Assembly: GCA_034433515.1 (NCBI GenBank)
Contig: DAOUAL010000002.1
Span: forward strand, 1-64,000
Reading direction: 5' to 3'
From: DAOTXS01 sp034433515
GTDB lineage: Bacteria; Chloroflexota; Anaerolineae; UBA4142
DNA: 64,000 nt
Part shown: positions 32,536-41,010 of the stretch, piece by piece
Layout: every line of letters begins with the position of its first letter
Numbering within the stretch: the stretch's first letter is position 1
The notes under the pieces: generated by a model
Seen by the model: the letters and a program-made list of their open reading frames with translations, nothing else
The model's database searches: none
Told to the model about the DNA's origin: nothing
Made by a program: the position numbers and the translations under genes

Positions 32536-32991
32536 ATGATTCATCTTCGACCAGCGACAGCCCGCGACCAAGTAACCATCACCGCGCTTGTCCGCGCCGC
32601 CGGCATCAATCCGATGGCGTTGGATTGGCGACGATTTTTGATTGCGGAGGAGGATGGACAAGTGGTGGGCATCGGTCAAATCAAACCGCACCGTGATGGC
32701 TCGCGCGAACTCGCTTCGATTGCGGTCATTCCCGAACGACGCGGGCAAGGCATTGCCAGTGCGATCATTCGCGCGTTGCTGGAAAAAGAGCGCGGCGAGG
32801 TGTATCTTCTTTGTCGCAATGAACTCGAGGCGTTTTATGCGCGCTTTGGTTTTCGCAAAATTAGACGCGATGAAATGACGCCATACTTTCGGCGCATTAC
32901 TCGCATGCTTGATTTTCTAGCGCATTGGACTGGCAGACGTGGCATCGTGATGAAACGGAACCCAAGCGAAGAACAGGAGCCGAATGACTGA
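32536..32991 (+). CDS. GNAT-family N-acetyltransferase
   Basis: A 151-residue protein with the acetyl-CoA loop VIPERRGQGIASAII (motif A, about residues 68-82) and the following LCRNELEAFYARFGFRKI (motif B). The substrate cannot be told. It overlaps the next gene, a PIG-L-type deacetylase, by 8 bp, so the two may act on related amino-sugar or small-molecule substrates. ATG 32536 has no clear ribosome binding site. Confidence 0.88.
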   Translation: MIHLRPATARDQVTITALVRAAGINPMALDWRRFLIAEEDGQVVGIGQIKPHRDGSRELASIAVIPERRGQGIASAIIRALLEKERGEVYLLCRNELEAFYARFGFRKIRRDEMTPYFRRITRMLDFLAHWTGRRGIVMKRNPSEEQEPND

Positions 32992-33823
32992 CCGTCGCAT
33001 CTTGCTCGCCGTTTACGCTCACCCGGATGACGAACTCTCCGCCGGCGGCACGCTGGCGCATTATGCGCGTCAAGGGGTGAGCACGCATCTGATTTGCGCG
33101 ACGCGCGGCGAAGTGGGCGAAGCGCCGCCCGATTTGAAAGGGTTTCACTCAATTGCCGAAATGCGAACGGATGAGTTGCTTTGCGCGTCGAACATTCTCG
33201 GTTTGGAGTCGGTCAACTTTTTGGGGTATCGCGATTCCGGGATGCCGGGTTCACCGGACAACCATCATCCGCAATCGCTCGTCGCCGCGCCGCTGGACGA
33301 GGTTGCACGCAAGATCGCGGCATTCATTCGCCGATTGAAACCCCAAGTCGTCATCACCTTTGATCCCATTGGCGGGTATCGCCATCCCGACCACATTGCG
33401 ATTCATCACGCCACGGTGCAAGCATTTGCACTCGCGGGCAATGCGCAAATCGAAATCGAAGGATTACCGCCGCACGCACCATCGAAATTATATTTCTCCA
33501 CGTTTCCGCGCGGGTTCTTGCGGGCGGGTGTGCGTTTGCTCAAGTTGATCGGGCGCGATCCAAAACGCTTTGGCAAAAATGGCGATATTGATTTGGAAGC
33601 GCTCGTCGAATTTGATTTTCCCATTCATGCGCGCATTCCGATTGGCGACGCACTCGACCAAAAAGCGCGTGCGACGGCGTGCCATTCCAGTCAATTGCCG
33701 AGTATGGGTGGCACGCTGGCGCAGTGGTTTCAAAAATTGTTTGCGAACGAGGAAATGTTTATGCGCGCGGTGCCGGCGGAACCGCCGCCGCACATCGAAC
33801 GCGATTTGTTCGAGGGGATATAA
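32984..33823 (+). CDS. PIG-L/LmbE-family deacetylase
   Basis: A 279-residue protein with the zinc-site motif AHPDDELSAGG (HPDDE near residues 12-16), ATRGEVGEAP, and the second motif YRHPDHIAIHHA. Relatives deacetylate N-acetylglucosaminyl compounds such as mycothiol or bacillithiol precursors. No other thiol-biosynthesis gene lies nearby, so the substrate is open. Confidence 0.92.
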   Translation: MTDRRILLAVYAHPDDELSAGGTLAHYARQGVSTHLICATRGEVGEAPPDLKGFHSIAEMRTDELLCASNILGLESVNFLGYRDSGMPGSPDNHHPQSLVAAPLDEVARKIAAFIRRLKPQVVITFDPIGGYRHPDHIAIHHATVQAFALAGNAQIEIEGLPPHAPSKLYFSTFPRGFLRAGVRLLKLIGRDPKRFGKNGDIDLEALVEFDFPIHARIPIGDALDQKARATACHSSQLPSMGGTLAQWFQKLFANEEMFMRAVPAEPPPHIERDLFEGI

Positions 33824-33856
33824 AAACCGGGAAGGTCTGGTTGCCTTCCCGGTTTT
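33823..33856. terminator. Bidirectional terminator
   Basis: AAAACCGGGAAGG (33823-33835) and CCTTCCCGGTTTT (33844-33856) between convergent genes. Confidence 0.9.
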
Positions 33857-33860
33857 GATT

Positions 33861-34571
33861 TCAAAGTAGGTTGAACAACCACTCGGGCGTCAGTTGGAAA
33901 AAGAGCGCGTTCAATTTTTGGAATTGATCGGTCAATAATAACGCGCCCATCAACAGCAGCAATACGCCGCTCGCAATTTCCACTTTACGCAAATGTGGAC
34001 TGAGTCGTTTGAGCAAACGGGTCGCGCTCCCCAACGCAAACGCGGTGAGTAAAAAGGGAATCCCCATTCCCGCCGCGTAGGCGAGCAACAACCCAGTGCC
34101 TTGCCACACCGTTGCCTCTTGCGTTGCCAACGCAATCACGCCGGACAGTGTAGGACCAATGCACGGTGTCCAACCCGCCGCAAATGCCATTCCCGTCAGC
34201 AACGAGGTTGGATAGCCGAGCGGACGATTGCGTACTTCGACGCGTGCTTCTTGATACAAAAAGGGGATGCGCACAATGCCGATAAAGTGAATGCCAAAGA
34301 TGACGAGGATGACACCAGCAAAATGCGCTAAATCGGTTTTGGTGAAAACCAACGTCAGCGTTGATAGTGCGCTCCAAATCGCAACAAAGATTAGCGTAAA
34401 GCCGAGCACAAAGGCGGCGGCGTGCGCCACCGCTTCACGGCGTGCCGTGAGGATGCCTTCTGGCGTTACCGCCGCACCGCTCAAATAGCCGATGTAAATC
34501 GGCACCATCGGCAGAACGCACGGCGAAAAGAAGGAGAGTAGCCCCGCCACGATTGCAAGTAGAATGGACAT
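33861..34571 (-). CDS. ccdA: CcdA-type thiol-disulfide transporter
   Basis: A 236-residue protein with six helices. Cysteines occur in the expected helix positions: SFFSPCVLPMVPIY (first helix) and AAGWTPCIGPTLSG (fourth helix). CcdA passes electrons across the membrane to thioredoxin-like proteins such as TlpA/CcmG that reduce apocytochrome c. It closes the cytochrome c maturation cluster, 15 bp after the glutaredoxin-like gene. Confidence 0.95.
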   Translation of the reverse strand: MSILLAIVAGLLSFFSPCVLPMVPIYIGYLSGAAVTPEGILTARREAVAHAAAFVLGFTLIFVAIWSALSTLTLVFTKTDLAHFAGVILVIFGIHFIGIVRIPFLYQEARVEVRNRPLGYPTSLLTGMAFAAGWTPCIGPTLSGVIALATQEATVWQGTGLLLAYAAGMGIPFLLTAFALGSATRLLKRLSPHLRKVEIASGVLLLLMGALLLTDQFQKLNALFFQLTPEWLFNLL

Positions 34572-34586
34572 TTTTCTCTTGACCCC

Positions 34587-34826
34587 TTAGGAGTTCAACG
34601 CCGCCCGTATCTCCGTTTGGCGAATCGGCGCGGCAAGTTGAATATGATCATCAATCCACAGCACCGGGATTTTATCGAAATATTTTTTGAATAATTCCGG
34701 GTCAGCCGTAATGTCAATCTCTTCCACACGCAAGTCGAACTCGTGGCGCAACTGTTCTAACTGGGAACGCGTATCTGCGCACAGATGGCAACCCGGTTTG
34801 CTATACAACACAACGTGATGCGTCAT
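34587..34826 (-). CDS. Glutaredoxin-like protein
   Basis: A 79-residue thioredoxin-fold protein with the redox pair Cys13-His-Leu-Cys16 (KPGCHLCAD) and the cis-proline segment KIPVLWID. It resembles the DUF836/glutaredoxin-like group. Its start overlaps the TlpA stop by 4 bp, and ccdA follows, so it could take part in the thiol-reduction chain, although no export signal is visible. Confidence 0.88.
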   Translation of the reverse strand: MTHHVVLYSKPGCHLCADTRSQLEQLRHEFDLRVEEIDITADPELFKKYFDKIPVLWIDDHIQLAAPIRQTEIRAALNS

Positions 34827-35380
34827 TGATTAATCAGCGCGAATTGTTTGTCGAGGAATTCATCGGTCATGGGTCCCCCCACCACAATGTCGCGCACAAT
34901 CCCTTGCCGATCAATAAAGATGCTGGTGGGCAAGCCGTTCACGCGATACGCGCGACCATAGCGTTCGTCCAAATCCCGCACAATCGGAAAGTTGACGTTG
35001 GTGTTGCGCATAAAGGTCAAAATACCTTGATCCGAATTATCGTCTTGAAAGTTGACGCCGAGAATGACGAATCCTTGGTCTTTGTATTGATTGTATTTGC
35101 GCACCAGCGAGGGAAATTCTTGTCGGCAAGGACCGCACCACGTTGCCCAAAAGTTGATCAACACCGGTCGCCCCTGCAATTTCGATAGCGTGATCTGATC
35201 GCCGGTAAGCGATTTCAAATCAATCTCTGGCGCCAGTGCACCGATTTTCACGGTGTTAGGACGCGCTGAGGGATTGGAATTTTGCGAGCCAAACGCGCTA
35301 AACGGGAATACGCTACACGCGCCTAGCACCGCAAGCAACAAGCCAATAAACGCGGCAATGCCGATGGCTCGAGTTCTCAT
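34823..35380 (-). CDS. TlpA/ResA-like thioredoxin lipoprotein
   Basis: A 185-residue protein with a lipoprotein signal (LLLAVLGAC, Cys22 lipidated) and an AhpC/TSA-thioredoxin domain with WCGPC (residues 81-85) and GLPTSIFID as the cis-Pro loop. It would reduce the CxxCH motif of apocytochrome c, receiving electrons from CcdA, and so play the CcmG role in this cluster. Confidence 0.94.
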   Translation of the reverse strand: MRTRAIGIAAFIGLLLAVLGACSVFPFSAFGSQNSNPSARPNTVKIGALAPEIDLKSLTGDQITLSKLQGRPVLINFWATWCGPCRQEFPSLVRKYNQYKDQGFVILGVNFQDDNSDQGILTFMRNTNVNFPIVRDLDERYGRAYRVNGLPTSIFIDRQGIVRDIVVGGPMTDEFLDKQFALINQ

Positions 35381-35614
35381 TTCTTCTCTGCCTCAATTCT
35401 TTTTTCAATTCGTCAATCTGCTCACGCCCATTTCTTGCGCGGTGCGACAATGAGTAGAGATAAGCAAGAGTACCCAGATGACCGTAGAACAAGTACACGA
35501 GATTGCGAATCAAGTCTTTATTAATCTCGGTCTGGGCGTACAGAGACCCAGGAGAATGAAAACGAATGTCACCAGACCAAGGAGATCAACCCAGCGATCA
35601 GACGTGCGAAGCAT
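35313..35614 (-). pseudogene. Small membrane-protein ORF split by a probable frameshift (CcmD-like or ccmC remnant)
   Basis: ATG 35614 follows a perfect GGAGGAAA and encodes 34 residues with one membrane helix (WVDLLGLVTFVFILLGL), stopping at 35510. Another frame, open to 35313, continues as YAQTEINKDL, IRNLVYLFYGHLGTLAYLYS, then a charged helix REQIDELKKELRQRR. Joined by a one-base shift near GGTCTCTGT they give a natural-looking two-helix protein. The second part resembles CcmD (one helix, charged tail). The place, after ccmB, is where ccmC and ccmD normally sit. Sequencing error, real frameshift or two small genes cannot be told apart here. Confidence 0.45.
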
Positions 35615-35694
35615 ATCTTTCCTCCCCCCAACAAAACGCACTCTAACCCTACCCTTCAACTCTAACTCTACTCCCTAACTCTACACTCTAACTC

Positions 35695-36366
35695 TCACTC
35701 CTCCACCACGTACTCAAACACCCAGAACGCAACCACGAGAAAGATCACATCATACACCACGAGAATGTTGAACCAATTCGCTACCTCGGCGAACTCGCGT
35801 CCTTGCAACGCGCCGCTGGTCAGTTTCACGGCTGCCATCAACAACGGAATCGAAACCGGGAATAGGAGAATCGGCAACATCACTTCGCGCATCTTGGTGC
35901 TGGACGCAACCGCAGACAAGAGTGTGCCCATCGCTGCAAAACCGATTGTGCCCATCACAATGTACGGAACAAGCGGGAACCAAGGAATCGCCACATTATT
36001 CAGCACGGCAAACAACGGAAGCGTTACGGCTTCCATCACCGTGATGAACAACCAATTGCTGAGCGCTTTGCCCAGAAACATGGCACCGCGATCCACCGGC
36101 GAAAGCAAAATGCCTTCCAAACTCCCCTTGTCTTTTTCGGCGGCGAACGAGCGACCGAGTCCCAGGATGCCGCTGAACGTAAAGGCGACCCACAACACCC
36201 CAGAACCTAGGACGGTAATGTCCACCCCTTGCAATTCGAATGCAAAGTTAAAGATCACGAGCACAAGCAGGGAGAACACCAACATCGCGCTCAAGTTTTC
36301 TTTGGTGCGCAATTCGGCGGCGAGGTCTTTTTGAACGATGGCGTAAACTTGGCGCAGGAATTTCAC
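35695..36366 (-). CDS. ccmB: Heme exporter permease CcmB
   Basis: A 223-residue protein with six helices, starting KFLRQVYAIVQKDLAAELRTKE, the usual CcmB N-terminus, then EKDKGSLEGILLSPVDR and GKALSNWLF. With CcmA it forms the ABC part that releases heme-loaded CcmE. I chose GTG 36366, which overlaps the ccmA stop (GTGA); the frame extends upstream to 36423 inside ccmA. Confidence 0.94.
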   Translation of the reverse strand: MKFLRQVYAIVQKDLAAELRTKENLSAMLVFSLLVLVIFNFAFELQGVDITVLGSGVLWVAFTFSGILGLGRSFAAEKDKGSLEGILLSPVDRGAMFLGKALSNWLFITVMEAVTLPLFAVLNNVAIPWFPLVPYIVMGTIGFAAMGTLLSAVASSTKMREVMLPILLFPVSIPLLMAAVKLTSGALQGREFAEVANWFNILVVYDVIFLVVAFWVFEYVVEE

Positions 36367-37082
36367 GTCGGGTTCTCCAAGACGCGCGCATAAATCTGCA
36401 TAAACCCCGCCAAATTTTGCCATGCGCCACGCGGCAAATCGTGGACGATGCGGCCGGCTTTCATAATGATCGCGCGGTCACAAATTGCCAAGCCGCGTTC
36501 CAGATCGTGCGTGGAAAACAAAATGGCGCGACCTTCGTCCTTGGCTTCCGCCATAATTTGATCGAGCAGATCGGCGGCAACTTGATCTAACCCGGTATAT
36601 GGCTCATCGAGCAGGAGGACGGCGGGGTTGTGCAATAACATTCGCGCGATGGTGAGGCGTTGTTGCAATCCACGCGAGAGTGTGCGCGTAACGTCATTCA
36701 AGCGCGGTTCGATTCCGACGCGCCCCGCGACCTCGTGGATACGCTGAGGAATGTTGGGCAGATCATACAGACGCGCGTAAAAGTTGAGATTCTCCCACGC
36801 TGTCAAGTCATCGTACATAAACGTCGGATGACCGACAAAACCGATTGCCGCACGCGCCGAATTGGCGTGTTCGGCAATCGGAATTTTGCCAATGTGAATG
36901 CGCCCGGCATTGGCGCGGGAAAGTGTACCGATGATCCGCAACAGCGTGGTTTTACCCGCCCCATTGGGGCCCACAAGGGCGACGATTTCACCTTGATGAA
37001 CGGTGAACGATACGCTACGCAGTGCCCATCGCGCGCCGAAAATCTTGTCGAGTTTTTCGACGGTGATGAGCGCTTCGCTCAC
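36363..37082 (-). CDS. ccmA: Cytochrome c biogenesis ATPase CcmA
   Basis: A 239-residue ABC ATPase: Walker A GPNGAGKTTL, signature LSRGLQQRLTIARMLL, Walker B VLLLDEPYTGLD, H-loop STHDLERG. DEPYTGLD and its place before ccmB identify it as CcmA. It overlaps the upstream gene by 4 bp. Confidence 0.93.
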   Translation of the reverse strand: MSEALITVEKLDKIFGARWALRSVSFTVHQGEIVALVGPNGAGKTTLLRIIGTLSRANAGRIHIGKIPIAEHANSARAAIGFVGHPTFMYDDLTAWENLNFYARLYDLPNIPQRIHEVAGRVGIEPRLNDVTRTLSRGLQQRLTIARMLLHNPAVLLLDEPYTGLDQVAADLLDQIMAEAKDEGRAILFSTHDLERGLAICDRAIIMKAGRIVHDLPRGAWQNLAGFMQIYARVLENPT

Positions 37083-38293
37083 TGCTCCAACTCCAAGAGT
37101 TGGGCTTTGAGGCGCGCGCGTTCTGCTTTGTATTCCTCTTCGCTCAACTGGCCGGCTTCAAACTCATCGTCCAAATCGGCAATGTCTTGGAGCAATTCTA
37201 AACGTTCGTTCTTTAATTCCGCCGCGACCATTTGGGCGGCTTGCCGCCGACGCACGAGAGGGATTGCCAGCAATGCCACCGCCGCGATGAGCGCGAATCC
37301 CAGTACGACCAAACCAATCGTTTGCGTATTGTCCGTTGCTGCTGTGGGGGGCGCAGTGCCAGAGGACGATGTGGTGGTGGGCAAGTTACTCAACTTGGCT
37401 TGGACAGTTGTGCCGGCTTGCAAATTTTCGCCCGCCATCGAAATGAATTGTGGCGCACCTGGCGCATTGCCCATGGGGTTGGGTGCGGGCTTGAGCTGTT
37501 GACTTTCGACTTTGGCATCCGGGACTTCAAGCACATATAACCCAAACTTGTCTGTGCTAAATGGCAGATTCAAGTTGAAATCGTACGCGGGCGGCGTAAA
37601 GGGAACGGCATATTGATAGACGATTTGATCGCGACCGGGTCCGATGGGCAACGTGTAGGTGAGAACCGTATCGCCAATCAAAACCGTTTGCCCGATGTTC
37701 GGATCATCGAATTGAACATCAATCGCTTTGGGCAACACCGGCAGGGCGAGTGTGGCGCGATGGGGACCTGCCAGCGGTTTCCCGATATACACGCGGTCGC
37801 TGGTATTTTCCACCGCGATGATATGTTGGATTTCTAGCCAAGGTGCTTGCACGCTAATGACCACATGCGTTTGTGCCACTTTGACGACGGACGCATCTTC
37901 GGTGGATTCATAGATCGGAAAATCGGCAACGAGGGTGGTAGAGAGTGGCGATTCAAACACTAGCAAATCGGAAAAGTAATCTACCTCGCCATAATTTGTT
38001 GTTACAAAATAACGCGTGGTCGAAATCGTGTCGAGATTGGAGAAAACGAATTTGCCGTTGGCATCGCTCTTGACCGTTGTGGTGAGCATACTCGTTGCGC
38101 CTTGCGGCACCGTAACGAGAACGACATCCAAGTTCGCGGTGCTGGCGGGCTTGGCGTCTTTGGTAGCATTGGTGATGGTCCCGGTGATGGTGCCTTGCCC
38201 ACTGGATTGTGCGTCCGCACGCGGGGTTGGCAACATCATCAGCCCGAGCGCAAAAAGTGCTAGTCCCAAAAATCCAAACAAGAATTTTTTCAT
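37079..38293 (-). CDS. Exported membrane-anchored protein of the ccm cluster with CcmI-like C-terminal helices
   Basis: A 404-residue protein: signal peptide (residues 1-28), a carboxypeptidase-regulatory-like beta domain (about 30-110), a further beta-rich region, a Ser/Thr/Pro/Ala linker, one membrane helix (about 328-348, TIGLVVLGFALIAAVALLA) and a C-terminal cytoplasmic helical pair, LLQDIADLDDEFEAGQLSEE, then EYKAERARLKAQLLELEQ. That tail resembles a segment in the neighbouring 38328 protein and the helical N-terminal region of CcmI. A scaffold or apocytochrome chaperone role is inference. Confidence 0.75.
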   Translation of the reverse strand: MKKFLFGFLGLALFALGLMMLPTPRADAQSSGQGTITGTITNATKDAKPASTANLDVVLVTVPQGATSMLTTTVKSDANGKFVFSNLDTISTTRYFVTTNYGEVDYFSDLLVFESPLSTTLVADFPIYESTEDASVVKVAQTHVVISVQAPWLEIQHIIAVENTSDRVYIGKPLAGPHRATLALPVLPKAIDVQFDDPNIGQTVLIGDTVLTYTLPIGPGRDQIVYQYAVPFTPPAYDFNLNLPFSTDKFGLYVLEVPDAKVESQQLKPAPNPMGNAPGAPQFISMAGENLQAGTTVQAKLSNLPTTTSSSGTAPPTAATDNTQTIGLVVLGFALIAAVALLAIPLVRRRQAAQMVAAELKNERLELLQDIADLDDEFEAGQLSEEEYKAERARLKAQLLELEQ

Positions 38294-38327
38294 GTTACTT
38301 TCCCTTTAGTCATTAGTAATTTGTCAT

Positions 38328-38840
38328 TCACAATTTGTTTCCACATTTCGCGCAGAACTTGTCGCCGGCTTGATACGGCGTGCCGCATTGAAGACAGAAT
38401 CCTCCGCCGGCGTTGCGTAATGCGCGCACGCGCGCAATTTCTGTTTCCACCACATCAGGAGCACGAGGCTGCGTCTCTGCTTCTGTCGTCGTGGTCTTGG
38501 CGCGGCGCAGTTGCGCTACTTGCGCTTCGATCTGTACTTCGGCATCCTTGCCATTGGAACCGGCATTCGCACCAGCCAACGCATCAATGTGCTGCAGGAT
38601 ATACGCCGCGCGCGTTTTGTATTTATCGCGCAACGCATCATAATCTACTTTGGATAATTTGCCAAGTTGAAAGTCAAAATCCAAATCGCGCAACGCCTCG
38701 TACGTGGCGTCGCGCTGAGCAATCAAAGCGTCCCACTCATTTTCAGATTCGGTGAATTTGCCACGTGGCAAGTTGAACAAGGGATAAGCAATAAAGGCAA
38801 TAATCCCAATCACAAGAAGAGCAACCAGTACGAGTTCCAA
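38328..38840 (-). CDS. Membrane-anchored zinc-ribbon protein of the ccm cluster
   Basis: A 170-residue protein: one N-terminal membrane helix (LVLVALLVIGIIAFIAYPLF), then a helical pair TYEALRDLDFDFQLGKLSKV and DYDALRDKYKTRAAYI similar to the tail of the 37079 protein, and a C-terminal zinc ribbon FCLQCGTPYQAG with FCAKCGNK. It occupies the place of CcmH/CcmI, but the LRCxxC motif of CcmH is absent. I prefer a TTG start at 38840 with GGAGGT 5 bp upstream, because the longer ATG start (38879) runs through a hairpin. Confidence 0.75.
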   Translation of the reverse strand: MELVLVALLVIGIIAFIAYPLFNLPRGKFTESENEWDALIAQRDATYEALRDLDFDFQLGKLSKVDYDALRDKYKTRAAYILQHIDALAGANAGSNGKDAEVQIEAQVAQLRRAKTTTTEAETQPRAPDVVETEIARVRALRNAGGGFCLQCGTPYQAGDKFCAKCGNKL

Positions 38841-38852
38841 ATCAGACCTCCG

Positions 38853-38874
38853 TAGGGGCGCATTGTGATGCGCC
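38853..38874. other. Hairpin upstream of the zinc-ribbon gene
   Basis: GGGGCGCAT and ATGCGCCCC form a 9-bp stem with a 4-nt loop between ccmF and the zinc-ribbon gene. Confidence 0.6.
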
Positions 38875-38888
38875 CCCACGAGAATAAA

Positions 38889-40937
38889 TTATGCACGAAT
38901 CGTATCGCGTGCCAAACGTTCAACGCGCACGCGGCTTTCCTCGCGTGCATCGGGCCAGGCGGCGATCAAGGTACTGAGTACCAAACACACGCCACCAAAC
39001 CACAACCAGAATACCAACGGATTGATGTACGCCCGGAATGTAACGGTCGCAAAATTATCTTCCCAGCCCGCAATGATGAGATACAAATCTTCTTGCGGCG
39101 TTGAGTAAATCGCCGGAATCGTTTCAGTTTGCTGTTGACGATCATAGAATGCGCGCGCGGGCGAAAGCGTGGTCAAACGTTTGCCATCGCGTGAGACGGT
39201 GATGGCGGCAGACGTTACATTCGCTTCACCGCTAGGAAAATTCGGCGAAAGGTTATCGAACGTGAGCGTATAACCCTTGACCTCCATAGACTCGCCGCGG
39301 CGCAGTGCGCGGGTCGTATCTGTGGCGTACACCTGCGAACCGATGATGCCAATCGCCATCATCGCGACGGCGATGTGAATCAAGTAGCCGCCATAGCGTC
39401 GCCGATTTTTTTCGATCAAGCGTTGCAACGCGATCCACACCGGTTCGCCGGTATTCTTTTGACGCGCCAGCGTGCCTTGCACAATTTCGATGCCGGTCGA
39501 AGTGACGACCAAGTAGGCGAGGAAATAACCGCCCAACGCAATCCACTCGCGGACCCCCAGCGCAAATGTGAGTGCACCCAAGCCAATCGCCAAAGCAATC
39601 GGCAAGACGATTTTTTGAACCAGTTTCGCACGGGTTACCCCACCCCAGCCGATCAGCGGAATGATTGCCATGATGAGCAGAATCGCGCTAAAGATGGGTG
39701 CGGTTACTTGATTAAAGTAGGGCGGACCGACGGTGAGTTTTTGATTATAGACCAACTCGCTGAACAAGGGATAGATCGTGCCCCACAGCACCGCAAACGA
39801 TGCACCAAGAAAGAGCAAATTGTTCAGCAAAAAGAATGCCTCGCGCGAAAGCAGCGAATCAATTTCGTGTTCGCTCCGCAAATCGCGGAGGCGCGTAAAG
39901 AGCAAAAGCGTTGCCGTCAGCGTGACCCCGGCGATGAACGACAAGAACCACACGCCAATGTTGGATTCCGCGAACGAGTGAACAGATTCGATCATCCCAC
40001 TGCGTGTGAGGAATGTGCCAAAGAGGACCAGCGAAAAGGTGACGATGATGAGTCCAATGTTCCACACTTTGAGCATCCCTTTGCGTTCTTGCACCATCAC
40101 CGAATGCAAAAAGGCGGTGCCGGCAAGCCACGGCATAAACGCGGCGTTTTCGACCGGGTCCCAGCCCCAATAGCCGCCCCAGCCCAACACATCGTATGCC
40201 CAGCGGCCTCCCAACAAGAGTCCAATCGAAAGGAACAACCATGGGGCAATCGTCCAACGGCGGGTGGTGCGTAGCCACGCGGGTCCCAATTTGCCGGTCA
40301 GCAAGGCGGCGATTGCAAAGGCAAATGGAATTGTGAACCCAACGTATCCCAGATAGAGCATGGGGGGATGCATCGCCATGGCGGGATGTTGCAACAAGGG
40401 ATTCAAACCCTGACCATCGGGGGGCACAAAGAGGGTTGCGCCGGGCGGCGGAAAGAGCATCATCTTGGGTTGAGTGCCCGGCACCATCCACCATCGCTCA
40501 AAGGGGCTGGTAATGAACGAGAGCATGAACGCAAAAAAGAGTTGAATTGCCATCAACGTCGCCACGACATACGGCATCAGTTCGCGTTCTTGATCCCATT
40601 TGAGTATGACGACGATGGCAGAGTACAACGATAGAATCCATGCCCAAAAGAGTAAACTGCCGGCTTGATTCGACCATAATGCACTGATCGTATAAATCAG
40701 TTGGAGATCGCGGCTAGTGCTGTTGGCGACGAGCGCAATCGAGAAATCGCGCGTAACAAGCGCGTAGGTGAGTGTCCCGATCGCAACGGTCATCAGGAGG
40801 GTGAAAGCCAAGATACCGTTGCGCGCGCTGGTGAGCAATTCCGGCATTTTGCGTGTTGCCCCCAACCACGCGGCGAGCATTGTATAGATCGCGACGACGA
40901 GCGAGAGAAATATAGAAACGGAACCTAAGGTTGCCAT
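38889..40937 (-). CDS. ccmF: Cytochrome c heme lyase subunit CcmF
   Basis: A 682-residue protein with about fifteen helices and the tryptophan-rich heme-handling motif GGYWGWDPVENAAFMPWL, as well as the family stretches LYTISALWSNQAGSLLFWAW and FLTRSGMIESVHSFAES. CcmF attaches heme from CcmE to apocytochrome c. Its extracytoplasmic C-terminal loop (GESMEVKGYTLTFDNLSP) is also typical. It lies between ccmE and the zinc-ribbon gene. Confidence 0.97.
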   Translation of the reverse strand: MATLGSVSIFLSLVVAIYTMLAAWLGATRKMPELLTSARNGILAFTLLMTVAIGTLTYALVTRDFSIALVANSTSRDLQLIYTISALWSNQAGSLLFWAWILSLYSAIVVILKWDQERELMPYVVATLMAIQLFFAFMLSFITSPFERWWMVPGTQPKMMLFPPPGATLFVPPDGQGLNPLLQHPAMAMHPPMLYLGYVGFTIPFAFAIAALLTGKLGPAWLRTTRRWTIAPWLFLSIGLLLGGRWAYDVLGWGGYWGWDPVENAAFMPWLAGTAFLHSVMVQERKGMLKVWNIGLIIVTFSLVLFGTFLTRSGMIESVHSFAESNIGVWFLSFIAGVTLTATLLLFTRLRDLRSEHEIDSLLSREAFFLLNNLLFLGASFAVLWGTIYPLFSELVYNQKLTVGPPYFNQVTAPIFSAILLIMAIIPLIGWGGVTRAKLVQKIVLPIALAIGLGALTFALGVREWIALGGYFLAYLVVTSTGIEIVQGTLARQKNTGEPVWIALQRLIEKNRRRYGGYLIHIAVAMMAIGIIGSQVYATDTTRALRRGESMEVKGYTLTFDNLSPNFPSGEANVTSAAITVSRDGKRLTTLSPARAFYDRQQQTETIPAIYSTPQEDLYLIIAGWEDNFATVTFRAYINPLVFWLWFGGVCLVLSTLIAAWPDAREESRVRVERLARDTIRA

Positions 40938-41010
40938 AGTCAGTTTCAGGTTACGGGTTGTGGGTTACAGGTCAAGCAGATTCAACTTGAAACCGGACAA
41001 CCTGCAACAA

